Shown here piece after piece: positions 43,199 to 51,000 of a DNA stretch of 64,000 bases. The stretch covers positions 22,539 to 86,538 of IMG/VR virus record IMGVR_UViG_3300035189_000033, one strand, 5' to 3'. A model generated the notes under the pieces. That model was not told the origin of the DNA. It searched no databases and worked only from the letters and a program-made list of their open reading frames with translations. Both the position numbers and the translations under genes were made by a program. The stretch's first letter is position 1; each line of letters starts with the position of its first letter. Origin of the DNA: a virus.

Positions 43199-44152
43199 GT
43201 GTCCACGATGATCCTAGCGCCTAGCCCGGTTCAGCAGTTCGTTGACAATAACAACAACCTGCTGGTGGGCGGGCTGTTGTTCGTCTACGCCGCCGGCACC
43301 ACCACCAAGCAGGCCGCGTTCACCGACGCCTCCGGCGCCACCGCCCTGCCTGATCCCGTCGTGCTCAATGCCCGCGGCGAGGTCGCAGCTTCGTCGACCG
43401 GCACGTCCTGCGGGCTGTGGCTCGATCCGACGCTGGCCTACAAGCTGGTGCTGGCGCCGGCCACCGACAGCGATCCGCCGACCCATCCGTTCTGGACCAT
43501 CGACAACATCGTCTCGCCGCAATCGGCGATCCTGGCGGCGGTGAGCGAGTATCAGGCCAGCCTCGGCGGCACCCCGATCGGCGGCATGATCGCCTATGGC
43601 GGCGCCGCCGCACCCCCCGGGTGGCTGCTCTGCTACGGCCAGGCGGTGTCTCGCACAAGCTATGCGCTGCTGTTCGCCATTCTCGGCATCGACTACGGCG
43701 CCGGCGACGGGTCCACCACGTTCAATCTGCCCGACAAACGCGGCCGGATGTCGATCGGCGCCGACAACATGGGCGGCAGCGCGGCCAACCGCGTCACCCA
43801 GGCGGTGTCTGGCATCCTGGCAACCACGGTCGGGCAGGCGGGCGGCAACCAGTTGGCGCAGCAGGACACACTGACCGCGACAACCACGGTGAGCGTCGGC
43901 GATCCCGGCCACCAGCACACCGCCGCGGGGTCGCTGATCAATGGCACGGCCGCTCCTGGCGCCAGCACCGGCGCCGGCGGGGTGACCACTTACCCGCAGC
44001 CGATCGCCGAAGGGTTCATCACCAACGCGGCCTCGACCGGAATATCCGCCACCGCAGCAACCACGGTCACGTCGGCGCTGACCGGCGCGAGCCAGAACAT
44101 GCCGCCAGCGGAGGTCGACAACTGGATCATCTACACCGGAACGACGTCATGA
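43199..44152 (+). CDS. Tail-collar-domain fibre protein
   Basis: 317 residues from a GTG start. Residues ~1-120 are a fibre-base region beginning SPVQQFVDNNNNLLVGGLLF. Residues ~124-200 are a phage tail-collar domain: GGMIAYGGAAAPPGWLLCYG, then SYALLFAILGIDYGAGDG and FNLPDKRGRMSIGADN. The remaining Thr/Ala-rich part has GHQH and ends with a VDNWIIYTG motif typical of collar fibres. It is a likely host-receptor-contacting tail protein. Confidence 0.85.
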   Translation: MSTMILAPSPVQQFVDNNNNLLVGGLLFVYAAGTTTKQAAFTDASGATALPDPVVLNARGEVAASSTGTSCGLWLDPTLAYKLVLAPATDSDPPTHPFWTIDNIVSPQSAILAAVSEYQASLGGTPIGGMIAYGGAAAPPGWLLCYGQAVSRTSYALLFAILGIDYGAGDGSTTFNLPDKRGRMSIGADNMGGSAANRVTQAVSGILATTVGQAGGNQLAQQDTLTATTTVSVGDPGHQHTAAGSLINGTAAPGASTGAGGVTTYPQPIAEGFITNAASTGISATAATTVTSALTGASQNMPPAEVDNWIIYTGTTS

Positions 44153-44745
44153 ACATCGGGCAGGCGTTGGGCTACGCCGTGACCATCGTCAACGGCTCCG
44201 AGGGGTACACACCCGTGGCCTTCCTCGACACGCTGGCGAGCGAACCGGTGTGGACGATCGGGCACGGCACGACCCGGGTTGCCGGTCAACCGGTGCAGCC
44301 CGGCATGACCTGCACCCGCGAACAGGCCGATCTCTGGGCGATGACGGACATGACCGCGGCGGCGCATTATGTGCTGGAAGAGTCCAAGGTGCCGCTCAAC
44401 GAATTTCAACTCGGTGCGTTGATCTCGTTTTGCTACAACATCGGCGACGGGAATTTCCGCGCCTCATCCGTTCTCGAAGCGCTCAACCTCGGGCTTTACA
44501 CTGTCGCCGCCGATCGCCTGCTGGAATACGACGAAGCGGGCGGGGTGGTTCGCGGCGGTCTGGAAACGCGGCGCGGCCGTGAGCGAGCGCTGTTCCTGTT
44601 GGGCTGCCCGCATGGGGCGCTGACCCTCGCAGCCGAGCGGGCCAGCGTCGAGCAGGCTGCGGCGGATGCGGAAACAGCCCGCGAGGATGCGGAGACCGAC
44701 GCGCTTAATCAAGCGTCGCTCGATCGCATTGCGAAAGGAAAATGA
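44149..44745 (+). CDS. GH24-type endolysin (lysozyme)
   Basis: 198 residues; the ATG overlaps the collar gene's TGA by four bases. NGSEGYTPVAFLD supplies the catalytic Glu (E18) and Asp (D27), followed by VWTIGHGTT (T36), the E-D-T triad of T4-lysozyme-type muramidases with a three-residue insertion before the Thr. ALISFCYNIGDGNF and LETRRGRERALFLLG complete the fold. The C-terminal ~35 residues are an Ala/Glu coiled coil. No signal peptide is seen, so export would rely on the holin gene that follows. Confidence 0.85.
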   Translation: MNIGQALGYAVTIVNGSEGYTPVAFLDTLASEPVWTIGHGTTRVAGQPVQPGMTCTREQADLWAMTDMTAAAHYVLEESKVPLNEFQLGALISFCYNIGDGNFRASSVLEALNLGLYTVAADRLLEYDEAGGVVRGGLETRRGRERALFLLGCPHGALTLAAERASVEQAAADAETAREDAETDALNQASLDRIAKGK

Positions 44746-44764
44746 ATCGGCTAAAAGCCGTTAC

Positions 44765-45340
44765 ATGCTCCCATTGATCCCGTTGGTTATCAGTCTTGTT
44801 CCGAGTTTGACGAAATGGCTGTTCGGCTCGCAGGCGGCAGCCACCGTAACCCAGGTGACGCAGGTCGTGCACAGCCTGACCGGATCGACCGATCCGGCGA
44901 CCGTCAGTGCCGCGATCACCGCAGATCCAGCGCTGGCGAACCAGATCACCTTGCAACTCGCGCAGATCGCCGCGCAACGCGAGCAAGAGGCTGACGCGAC
45001 GAATCAGGCGGCACTGGTGGCAACGCTCTCCGACATCGCCTCGGCGCGGGCTCAGACGGTGGCTCTTGCCACAGCCAAGTCCCCGATCGCGTGGGGGGCG
45101 CCGGTGGTGTCGACCCTGGTTCTCGGCACGTTCGGCCTGATGCTGGGGTTGGTCCTGTCGCGCACGGTGCCGCCGGGCAGCGAGGCGCTTGCCAACATCA
45201 TGATGGGCACGCTGGCGGGCATGGCCTCGGCCGTCGTGTCGTACTGGGTCGGCTCCAGTGCCGGATCAGCCCGCAAATCCGATGACCTCGCGCGTGCCCA
45301 GGATCAACTTGCCGCCTCGACACCACAGCCCGCAAGCTGA
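44765..45340 (+). CDS. Three-TM holin of gene-transfer-agent type
   Basis: 191 residues from ATG 44765. A hydrophobic start (LPLIPLVISLVPSLTKWLF) and two later membrane segments (PVVSTLVLGTFGLMLGLVL and LAGMASAVVSYWVG) flank a polar helical centre with LTGSTDPATVSAAI, EQEADATNQA and LSDIASARAQT. This is the plan of the GTA-type 3TM holins that permeabilise the inner membrane for lysozyme. It directly follows the endolysin and precedes a terminator, giving a complete late lysis unit. Confidence 0.75.
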   Translation: MLPLIPLVISLVPSLTKWLFGSQAAATVTQVTQVVHSLTGSTDPATVSAAITADPALANQITLQLAQIAAQREQEADATNQAALVATLSDIASARAQTVALATAKSPIAWGAPVVSTLVLGTFGLMLGLVLSRTVPPGSEALANIMMGTLAGMASAVVSYWVGSSAGSARKSDDLARAQDQLAASTPQPAS

Positions 45341-45378
45341 TACGTTGCCGCCTCGGCTAAAGCACATCCCGCCTCAAA

Positions 45379-45415
45379 CCCCTCGTCGGACCCGAAACCG
45401 GCGGGGGATTTTTTT
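45379..45415 (+). terminator. Rho-independent terminator after lysis genes
   Basis: The arm CCCCTCGTCGG (45379-45389) pairs with CCGGCGGGGG (45398-45407) as a 10-bp stem with one bulged T and an 8-base loop, followed by A and seven T. It ends the late transcript about 40 bases after the holin stop. I see no gene in the remaining ~220 bases before 45638. Confidence 0.8.
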
Positions 45416-45637
45416 GTCGCGATCCGACTTCAAACTCCTCAGATCAGTGCGTGACACGAACGTTGCTCATCGGTATTAACGGGCCGGGGCGGGCGCTGCG
45501 CATTTAAAGCAGCGGGACGTGCGTAAACTCGAAATCGTCGTCCTGCTTCGCGCGCTCGGGTGTGCGCAAGCACGCTTGGGACGGTGGCGGCGAGGCATGA
45601 CCGGACAACGTCCGCCCGCCCCAGTTCCAGAGGTCCC

Positions 45638-46636
45638 ATGCGTACCGATCCGCTTCATGTGTTCAAGACGTCGCCGGCGCTGTCGCCTGCCGCGTTGCAT
45701 GTCGTGACCTGCGTCGCCAACCCGATGCGGTGGGAGTCGCGGATCCGTTTGGCGAAGCGGTTCATCGAGCACATGCTTGACGCCGGGGTCGACGTGACGG
45801 TGGTGGAAACCGCGTACGGTGAACGGCCGTTCGAACTCGCCGAGATCCCGCACATCCGCCACGTGCCAACCCGCGCGGCCACGATGGCATGGTCGAAAGA
45901 AAGTTCGCTGAACGTGGGCATCCGCGCCTTGCCGGCGAGTGCCAAATATATCTGCTGGCCGGACGCAGATATTACATTCGCCTCACGGACATGGCCGACC
46001 GACATCCTGCACGGGCTGCAATTGATGCCGGTTCTGCAGCCATGGTCCGAGGCGCTGGATTTGGGGCCGAACGGCGAGGTCATGACGATCAAAGGCCAGG
46101 AGATCCAGCGGTCGTTCGGCTGGGTCTGGCGCGCCCACGGCAACGTCACCGACTGGTGGCAGAAGAAGCAGGCCGGTGAGCCGTACGCCTACCCGCATTC
46201 TGGTTATTGCTGGAGTGCGACGATGGACTGGTTCAACGCGGTCGGCGGGCTGCTCGACTTCAGCGGTTTGGGCGCCGGAGACCATCAAATGAGCATGTCG
46301 ATGGTGGGCCAGATCGAGAAAGCGATCCACGGCTTGTCGAGCCCCGGCTACGTCGCGCGGGTCAAAGCCTGGGGCGACCGCTGCTACGGCGTCACGAAAG
46401 GCCACGTCGGCTATGTGCAGGGGCGCATTGAGCATTCGTTTCATGGCGCAAAGGCCAACCGGCTCTATGTGGAGCGGTGGGACATCCTCAACAAATACGC
46501 CTTTGACCCGAACACCGACCTGATCTTGAACCGCTGGGGCATTCTCGAACTCGCCGGCAACAAGCCTGAGATGGAACGGGCATTTCAGGCTTATTTCAAG
46601 CAAAGGGACGAAGACAGCTACTATTCGGTGGTTTGA
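45638..46636 (+). CDS. Glycosyltransferase-like protein (GT-A type)
   Basis: 332 residues from ATG 45638, behind AGAGG; an upstream in-frame extension exists but lacks a site. LHVVTCVANPMRWESRIRLA opens a GT-A fold, and KYICWPDADITF near residue 108 carries the Asp-x-Asp metal motif. Later segments include RAHGNVTDWWQKKQ and FSGLGAGDHQMSMSM, resembling the acceptor-side GxGDH region of glycosyltransferases. It pairs with the next gene. Modification of host surface sugars (lysogenic conversion) or of the virion is possible. Confidence 0.65.
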   Translation: MRTDPLHVFKTSPALSPAALHVVTCVANPMRWESRIRLAKRFIEHMLDAGVDVTVVETAYGERPFELAEIPHIRHVPTRAATMAWSKESSLNVGIRALPASAKYICWPDADITFASRTWPTDILHGLQLMPVLQPWSEALDLGPNGEVMTIKGQEIQRSFGWVWRAHGNVTDWWQKKQAGEPYAYPHSGYCWSATMDWFNAVGGLLDFSGLGAGDHQMSMSMVGQIEKAIHGLSSPGYVARVKAWGDRCYGVTKGHVGYVQGRIEHSFHGAKANRLYVERWDILNKYAFDPNTDLILNRWGILELAGNKPEMERAFQAYFKQRDEDSYYSVV

Positions 46637-46640
46637 ACAG

Positions 46641-47549
46641 ATGCCGCAAACCTACGCTTTCGTCACCATCGGCCACGCGGCCGATTTCGGACTACTCGAA
46701 TTGCAGGCCCGCTCGATGGCGCTCTATTGCCCGCCGGCGTTGGTGCATGAAATCCTCATCGTCGAGAACTTCGACGCACAGACGGCAATCGACTGGCGGC
46801 CCGCGCTGCTCAAGGCCTACGGACCGCTGGCGCATCTTGTTTGGTTTGTCGATCAGGCCACCCTCGCCCCGATGGAGGCGCGGCACGGCGGTTGGTGGCG
46901 GCAGCAGGTATTGAAGCTCGCGGTGGCCCGGGTGGTGACAGCCGAGCGGTATCTTGTGCTGGACTGCAAGAACCATCTGTTTCGCCCGCTCGAAGCCAGC
47001 TTTCTGGAGACCCCGGCCGGTCAGCCGAAGCTAAACGGCTACGGCTTCGAAAAGCACAGCCTGCGGGACGCGCTGATCCGCACGCTGGGCTATTTCGCGA
47101 TCGACGCGGCACCGTTCATTTCCCACTTTACGCGGACCTCGACCCCGTTTTTGATGCTGACAGCGGTCGCGCTGGAGGTTGTCGCGTATGTCGAACAGCG
47201 CGAAAAGCGACCGTTCGCCGAGGCGTTCCTGGATCTGCGCCTGACCGAGTTCTTCTTGTATTCGGCCTATCTGCAATCCAAGGGACGGCTGCAAAGCACG
47301 TATTCGATGACGCAGCCGTTTTGCGCCCAGATCTGGGAGTTTTCGGCGATCGAGGCGGGCGTTCGCGAGGCGCTTGGGCGGGCCGCAGAGATCAAGGGTG
47401 GGCCTTTCATCGCGGTGCATCCGCGCGCGTTGAAAGCCATGGGCGAGCCCGCGCGGCGCCTGGTTGCGGAGTTCTGGCACGCCGCCGGCCTGTTCCCGTC
47501 TGTCGCTGACGCAGCGACCGCCCAACTCAGCACGCGATCACGTGTCTGA
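46641..47549 (+). CDS. DUF6492-like glycosyltransferase-fold protein
   Basis: 302 residues, starting four bases after the previous stop. TYAFVTIGHAADFGLLELQA is a nucleotide-sugar-fold opening, GGWWRQQVLKLAVARVV and ERYLVLDCKNHLFRPL (D-C-K in place of D-x-D) resemble the DUF6492 group. The family relation is from memory of motifs and is not certain. The changed metal motif could mean altered or lost catalysis. It is tightly linked to the preceding glycosyltransferase-like gene. Confidence 0.55.
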   Translation: MPQTYAFVTIGHAADFGLLELQARSMALYCPPALVHEILIVENFDAQTAIDWRPALLKAYGPLAHLVWFVDQATLAPMEARHGGWWRQQVLKLAVARVVTAERYLVLDCKNHLFRPLEASFLETPAGQPKLNGYGFEKHSLRDALIRTLGYFAIDAAPFISHFTRTSTPFLMLTAVALEVVAYVEQREKRPFAEAFLDLRLTEFFLYSAYLQSKGRLQSTYSMTQPFCAQIWEFSAIEAGVREALGRAAEIKGGPFIAVHPRALKAMGEPARRLVAEFWHAAGLFPSVADAATAQLSTRSRV

Positions 47550-47979
47550 CGATCTCGTTTCCTTTCTAACGGCAATCCCGGGCGCTGCCTATGCGGCCGT
47601 CGCGGCTATCGCCAGCAGCGGTCTGACTTGGTGGCTGGGAATACGCACCCTGCGCAGCACGGCCCAGCAAGCGCGCCTGAAGATGATAGAAGAGATGGCC
47701 GCCAGCGAGCAGGCCGACCGCAACCAGTTCCGCCAGACCCTCATGGAAGATCTGGGGCAAATGCGCGCCCTGCAAAAAGAGTGCGAGCTGGATCGCATAC
47801 ATTTGCGGGGCATGATCAACGCGAACGAGAAACAGATCAGCGTGCTCAAGGCATCGGCCGAGATCATGCAGCGGTGGCTGGATTTTTTCCGCAAGGCCGA
47901 AACGACCAACCCAGGCACGCTCACCGCACTGCTCTCGGCCCTGCCGATCGGCCCGATCGACCCGGAGTGGAAGCCTTGA
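47542..47979 (+). CDS. Membrane-anchored coiled-coil protein
   Basis: 145 residues from GTG 47542, which overlaps the previous gene's end. Residues ~13-30 are hydrophobic (AAYAAVAAIASSGLTWWLG). The rest is a long helix with coiled-coil heptads (MIEEMAASEQADRNQFRQ, LEKEC-type charged stretches, MINANEKQISVLKASAEIM). The plan resembles an inner-membrane spanin (Rz-like), but no partner lipoprotein is visible, so that name is not given. Its stop overlaps the receiver-domain gene. Confidence 0.5.
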   Translation: MSDDLVSFLTAIPGAAYAAVAAIASSGLTWWLGIRTLRSTAQQARLKMIEEMAASEQADRNQFRQTLMEDLGQMRALQKECELDRIHLRGMINANEKQISVLKASAEIMQRWLDFFRKAETTNPGTLTALLSALPIGPIDPEWKP

Positions 47980-48371
47980 GCAGCCTCGTTCTTGTCGTAG
48001 ATGACGAATTGATCAACCGCGAGATCATCGGCAGCTTCGTCTCGCACACCGGCCGGCGCATCTGTCTTGCGGCCAGCGGCGCGCAGGCGTTGGAACTGGC
48101 CGCTGCACAGCGGTTTGACCTGATCCTGATGGACATCCGCCTCGGCGCCGGCATGAGCGGGCTTGAGGCGGCACGTCATATCCGCGCCACAGCGGGGCCA
48201 TGTCGGTTCACGCTGATCCTCGCACTAACGGTCAACGACAGCGCCGAGAAGGCCAGGGCATGCCTGGCCGCGGGCATGGACGGGGTGATTATCAAGCCGA
48301 TCTCGTACGAGGCGCTGTCGAGCGCGCTCAATGAGTGGGATCTGGGCGGCACACATGGGCCTGGTGCTTGA
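47976..48371 (+). CDS. Response-regulator receiver (REC) domain protein
   Basis: 131 residues from a TTG that overlaps the previous stop. All REC landmarks are present: the acidic pair D9-D10 (LVVDDE), the phospho-acceptor D53 (LILMDIRL), T85 (ILALT) and K107 (VIIKP). Two-component receivers are phosphorylated on the Asp by a sensor kinase to switch activity. It has no output domain of its own. The next gene, overlapping by 17 bases, supplies an OmpR-type winged helix, so the two look like one split regulator. No kinase gene is near, so a host kinase would be the phosphate source. A phage-borne receiver is unusual. Confidence 0.8.
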   Translation: MSSLVLVVDDELINREIIGSFVSHTGRRICLAASGAQALELAAAQRFDLILMDIRLGAGMSGLEAARHIRATAGPCRFTLILALTVNDSAEKARACLAAGMDGVIIKPISYEALSSALNEWDLGGTHGPGA

Positions 48372-48729
48372 TCTGCAAAGCTGCACCCTGTCAGACGGCG
48401 AGCGTTCGATCCGGTTCACAAGACATCAGGCGCGGATTCTCGCCCGGCTCGCCAATGGTCCGGTCGGAATGTCCGAACAGGGCGACAGCCAGGAATGGTG
48501 CGGCCTGCGCGTGCATATCTGCACGATCCGCAAACGGCTGCGCGCTGGCGGCTTTGCGCCGCTGATCGCCAACACGGTCGGGGCCTACCACCTGTTGGTT
48601 CCGGTCGCGGTGACCGGTGCCGCCGTGGCTGGGGTCGTTGTCCCGGGCCACATGGTCGCCGCGCTGCGCACGCTGCTCTGGTCGCATCCCGATCACGCGG
48701 CGGCCGAGCCGTTCCTGGTTATGTTTTGA
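48355..48729 (+). CDS. Winged-helix DNA-binding protein, OmpR/PhoB type
   Basis: 124 residues from ATG 48355. RFTRHQARILARLANGPVGM and LRVHICTIRKRLRAGGF, followed by ANTVGAYHLLV, match the recognition-helix and wing pattern of OmpR/PhoB-type effector domains (Trans_reg_C). The Leu-Arg-Val-His-Ile and Arg-Lys-Arg-Leu positions are the usual DNA-contact region. A hydrophobic and charged tail of ~40 residues follows. It overlaps the receiver-domain gene and is probably its output half. Confidence 0.7.
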   Translation: MGLVLDLQSCTLSDGERSIRFTRHQARILARLANGPVGMSEQGDSQEWCGLRVHICTIRKRLRAGGFAPLIANTVGAYHLLVPVAVTGAAVAGVVVPGHMVAALRTLLWSHPDHAAAEPFLVMF

Positions 48730-48743
48730 CGCGGCGGGCTCGA

Positions 48744-49004
48744 TCAGGGCGCGTCCTCGATTACCGTGCGGGTGGAAAATTCGATCAGGCGGACCGGGCG
48801 CCCGCTTTTGCGGGCGAGATTGCGGGCTAACGAGCGATAGCTTTCGATCCGGACGCGGTCGGCGCCGACGAGCGGGCAGAAGAGATCGATCCCGGTCATA
48901 GCAAACGGGTGAGCGACGATGCCCTCGCCGCCATCGGCCGCGGTGCCGACCCAGGCATACAGCCGCTCGATGGTTTGGCCTGTGCCCGTTTTCGGGTCAG
49001 CCAT
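48744..49004 (-). CDS. Small α/β protein, unknown
   Basis: 86 residues, convergent with the winged-helix gene. TGQTIERLYAWVGTAADGGE and RVRIESYRSLARNLARKSGR form an α/β pattern. The gene is the last of a four-gene minus-strand run and overlaps its neighbour by eight bases. No family is recognised. Confidence 0.55.
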   Translation of the reverse strand: MADPKTGTGQTIERLYAWVGTAADGGEGIVAHPFAMTGIDLFCPLVGADRVRIESYRSLARNLARKSGRPVRLIEFSTRTVIEDAP

Positions 49005-49236
49005 CTGCGGTGCATTCCTCGATGAACGCGCGTGTCTCGTTCAGCGTGCCGTAGACCGCGATGTTGACCGAGCGTCGGGTCATCGGCAGCGTCGGGACGG
49101 TCTGCTCGTGCTTGCCGAGATCGCTCATGAGCGAAGTGATCGCCTGTATTGGATCTCCGAGATCGAGGTATTCCAGCGCCCGCTGGCGGCACCACGCCAG
49201 ATGGGCTTCGCGGCCGTCGAAGTCAGGCATGGGCAC
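48997..49236 (-). CDS. Small phage protein, unknown
   Basis: 79 residues. AHLAWCRQRALEYLDLGDPI followed by ITSLMSDLGKHEQT resembles a short helical pattern seen in phage proteins of unknown role. The C-terminus has VNIAVYGTLNETRAFIEE. No name is assigned. The start lies directly next to the following gene's stop. Confidence 0.55.
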   Translation of the reverse strand: MPMPDFDGREAHLAWCRQRALEYLDLGDPIQAITSLMSDLGKHEQTVPTLPMTRRSVNIAVYGTLNETRAFIEECTADG

Positions 49237-49458
49237 TCATCGATCCGCCGCCTTTCGCGGTTCTGGCTCCATCTCTGCTTCGGCCGCCGCCACCAAAACC
49301 GAGATCAGCGGCCAGTTCCGCATCTGAAATGCGCCGACGCACAGGAACAGCAGCACTTCGTTGAGGCGCCGCCCCAGAAGGACCAGCCGAATGTGATAGA
49401 TGCACATCCCCAGGTTGAGCGCAGTCGATGCCAACATGACGATGGCGAGCAGGCTCAT
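49237..49458 (-). CDS. Small membrane protein
   Basis: 73 residues. Two hydrophobic stretches, ~3-22 (LLAIVMLASTALNLGMCI) and ~34-58 (VLLFLCVGAFQMRNWPLISV), suggest a two-span membrane protein with an acidic end. The ATG overlaps the preceding stop by four bases. The function is unknown. Confidence 0.55.
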   Translation of the reverse strand: MSLLAIVMLASTALNLGMCIYHIRLVLLGRRLNEVLLFLCVGAFQMRNWPLISVLVAAAEAEMEPEPRKAADR

Positions 49459-50066
49459 CGGGGCCGCTCGCTCTCGGGCGCTGGTATCCCCTCCGGGGCC
49501 GGCCAGACCGGGCGTTCGCCGACGGATGACTCGATGATGTCGGACACGATATCGCGCATCAGTCCCATGAAGGTGGCTTTGTGCTGCGGATCGGTCACCA
49601 CCGCCATTTGGATTGTCGCCAGCAGTAGCGCGCCGTCCATCGTCTCCGGCGAGGCAACATAAGCATGCCAGAATTCGCCTTCCTCGCGGAACGCCAGGCG
49701 GGCGGCGATCTGCGCTTTCGGATCGGGCGCTTCCTGTCGGCGTCCCGCTCTGTGCCGCACCTCGGGGTTCAGCAGATGCGCGAATGTCTCACGCCCTTCC
49801 TGGCTGGCCGCGAAGGCATCGCTTTCTTCCTTAGTGGCGTCGAACTCGCCGTTCATGTGCCGCGCCAGCACCGTGCGCACGGCGAGGCGGCGCAGTTCAG
49901 ATAATGACGGCGCCTCGGCGAACGTGCGCAGGTCGTGTGCAAGCTGCACACTCGGTGTGTCGAGCGGGGAGACGAAGTCGTGGTAGTAGCCGGTGGCGGC
50001 CTTGTTTGCCATCTCGTTGAGCCCGGCCGCGCGGAGCGCTTCGACCAGACGGTCCGTTGATTCCAT
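49455..50066 (-). CDS. Helical protein, unknown
   Basis: 203 residues, first gene of its minus-strand run. STDRLVEALRAAGLNEMANK is followed by long helical segments and a Pro/Glu-rich C-terminus. No family is recognised. A 180-bp gap separates it from a divergent plus-strand gene. That gap holds a 17-bp palindrome (cgataa-attaa-ttatcg, 50216-50232) and should contain the divergent promoters. Confidence 0.55.
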   Translation of the reverse strand: MESTDRLVEALRAAGLNEMANKAATGYYHDFVSPLDTPSVQLAHDLRTFAEAPSLSELRRLAVRTVLARHMNGEFDATKEESDAFAASQEGRETFAHLLNPEVRHRAGRRQEAPDPKAQIAARLAFREEGEFWHAYVASPETMDGALLLATIQMAVVTDPQHKATFMGLMRDIVSDIIESSVGERPVWPAPEGIPAPESERPR

Positions 50067-50246
50067 CCCAACCTCCTCGCATACGATTCCCGTTGCAGGG
50101 CTTCACGTTTACAGCACGCTCAAATTTTATGAAGAAAGCAGCGCGGTCGGACGGAGCCGACGCGGAAATCCCGGTTACCGCATCACCGGATTGGTGTAAA
50201 CCCCCGCCCGGCGAGCGATAAATTAATTATCGGGGGGGCGGCGCCA

Positions 50247-50843
50247 ATGACGGCTGAAGGAAGCATCGGCGAGGCGGCGGTCGCCCTGATCCGCATGCGG
50301 GCGCGCAGCGGCATCACAACCGGCCACGACCAGCACCCGGTCGAGCGGGCCTATCTGCGCCGCTGCACGCATTTTCACTGGCGCACGGGGACGGTGGTGA
50401 TGTTCACACGCGACACCGGGCACCATTCCAGCGGGTGGATGAAGAACCCGGATTTTGAGCATTGTCGGCATTTATCCCTGTCATTCCGCCAGCCCTACCC
50501 GGAACGCGACCCGGCGAGCCTTGCCAATGTCCACACGCTCGGGACGCTCATGCGCAACGCGGACCGGATCATGGAACTTGCGCCGTTCGACCCGGGGCTG
50601 GCTGCAGAATGGGTGAAGCTGATCCACGGCGAGGACCGGCGCCTGGCCTGGGAGGAAGGGCCGTTTTCGCGGGAGGGCCAGCAACTGTCGGTTCGCCATT
50701 ACCGCGTGTTCACCGATCCATCCGGGGCGGCGATCAAGCCGCGCGGGGAGGTGTATAATACGGAATTGACGGAGCTAGGCTGGAAATCATGGTCCGAGGT
50801 GCAGGGCGAGTCTGCGCCGCGGAACTGGGTGGATGCTGAGTAA
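50247..50843 (+). CDS. Phage accessory protein, unknown
   Basis: 198 residues with a G-rich site upstream. CTHFHWRTGTVVMFTRDTGH, WMKNPDFEHCRHLSLSFRQP and a Trp-rich end (WKSWSEVQGESAPRNW) suggest a compact, possibly catalytic fold, but no known motif is clear. It ends at the boundary of the TnpB element, so the element may have inserted right at its 3' end. Confidence 0.6.
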   Translation: MTAEGSIGEAAVALIRMRARSGITTGHDQHPVERAYLRRCTHFHWRTGTVVMFTRDTGHHSSGWMKNPDFEHCRHLSLSFRQPYPERDPASLANVHTLGTLMRNADRIMELAPFDPGLAAEWVKLIHGEDRRLAWEEGPFSREGQQLSVRHYRVFTDPSGAAIKPRGEVYNTELTELGWKSWSEVQGESAPRNWVDAE

Positions 50844-50844
50844 T

Positions 50845-51000
50845 GTACCGTCAGCTAAAGCAGACGGCTTTGCCCTACCGCTTACGCGGCGAGCACATCA
50901 GGGCTCATTACTCGCCCATGTGCCAGCAACGCCCGCGAACGGATGTTGTCGGCCGCGTTCTTGTCGGCCGGCGCTTGGCGCCCACACGAAATGCAGTGAA
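50845..51000 (-). ncRNA. Putative omega RNA (guide RNA) of TnpB
   Basis: In this family the guide RNA is read through the 3' end of tnpB and the right end, ending with a guide copied from the flank. Here that would be the minus strand from about 51000 to 50845, including the 50848-50867 hairpin, with a guide starting near actcagcatccaccc. The extent is inferred from family rules; no transcript evidence is available. Confidence 0.35.
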
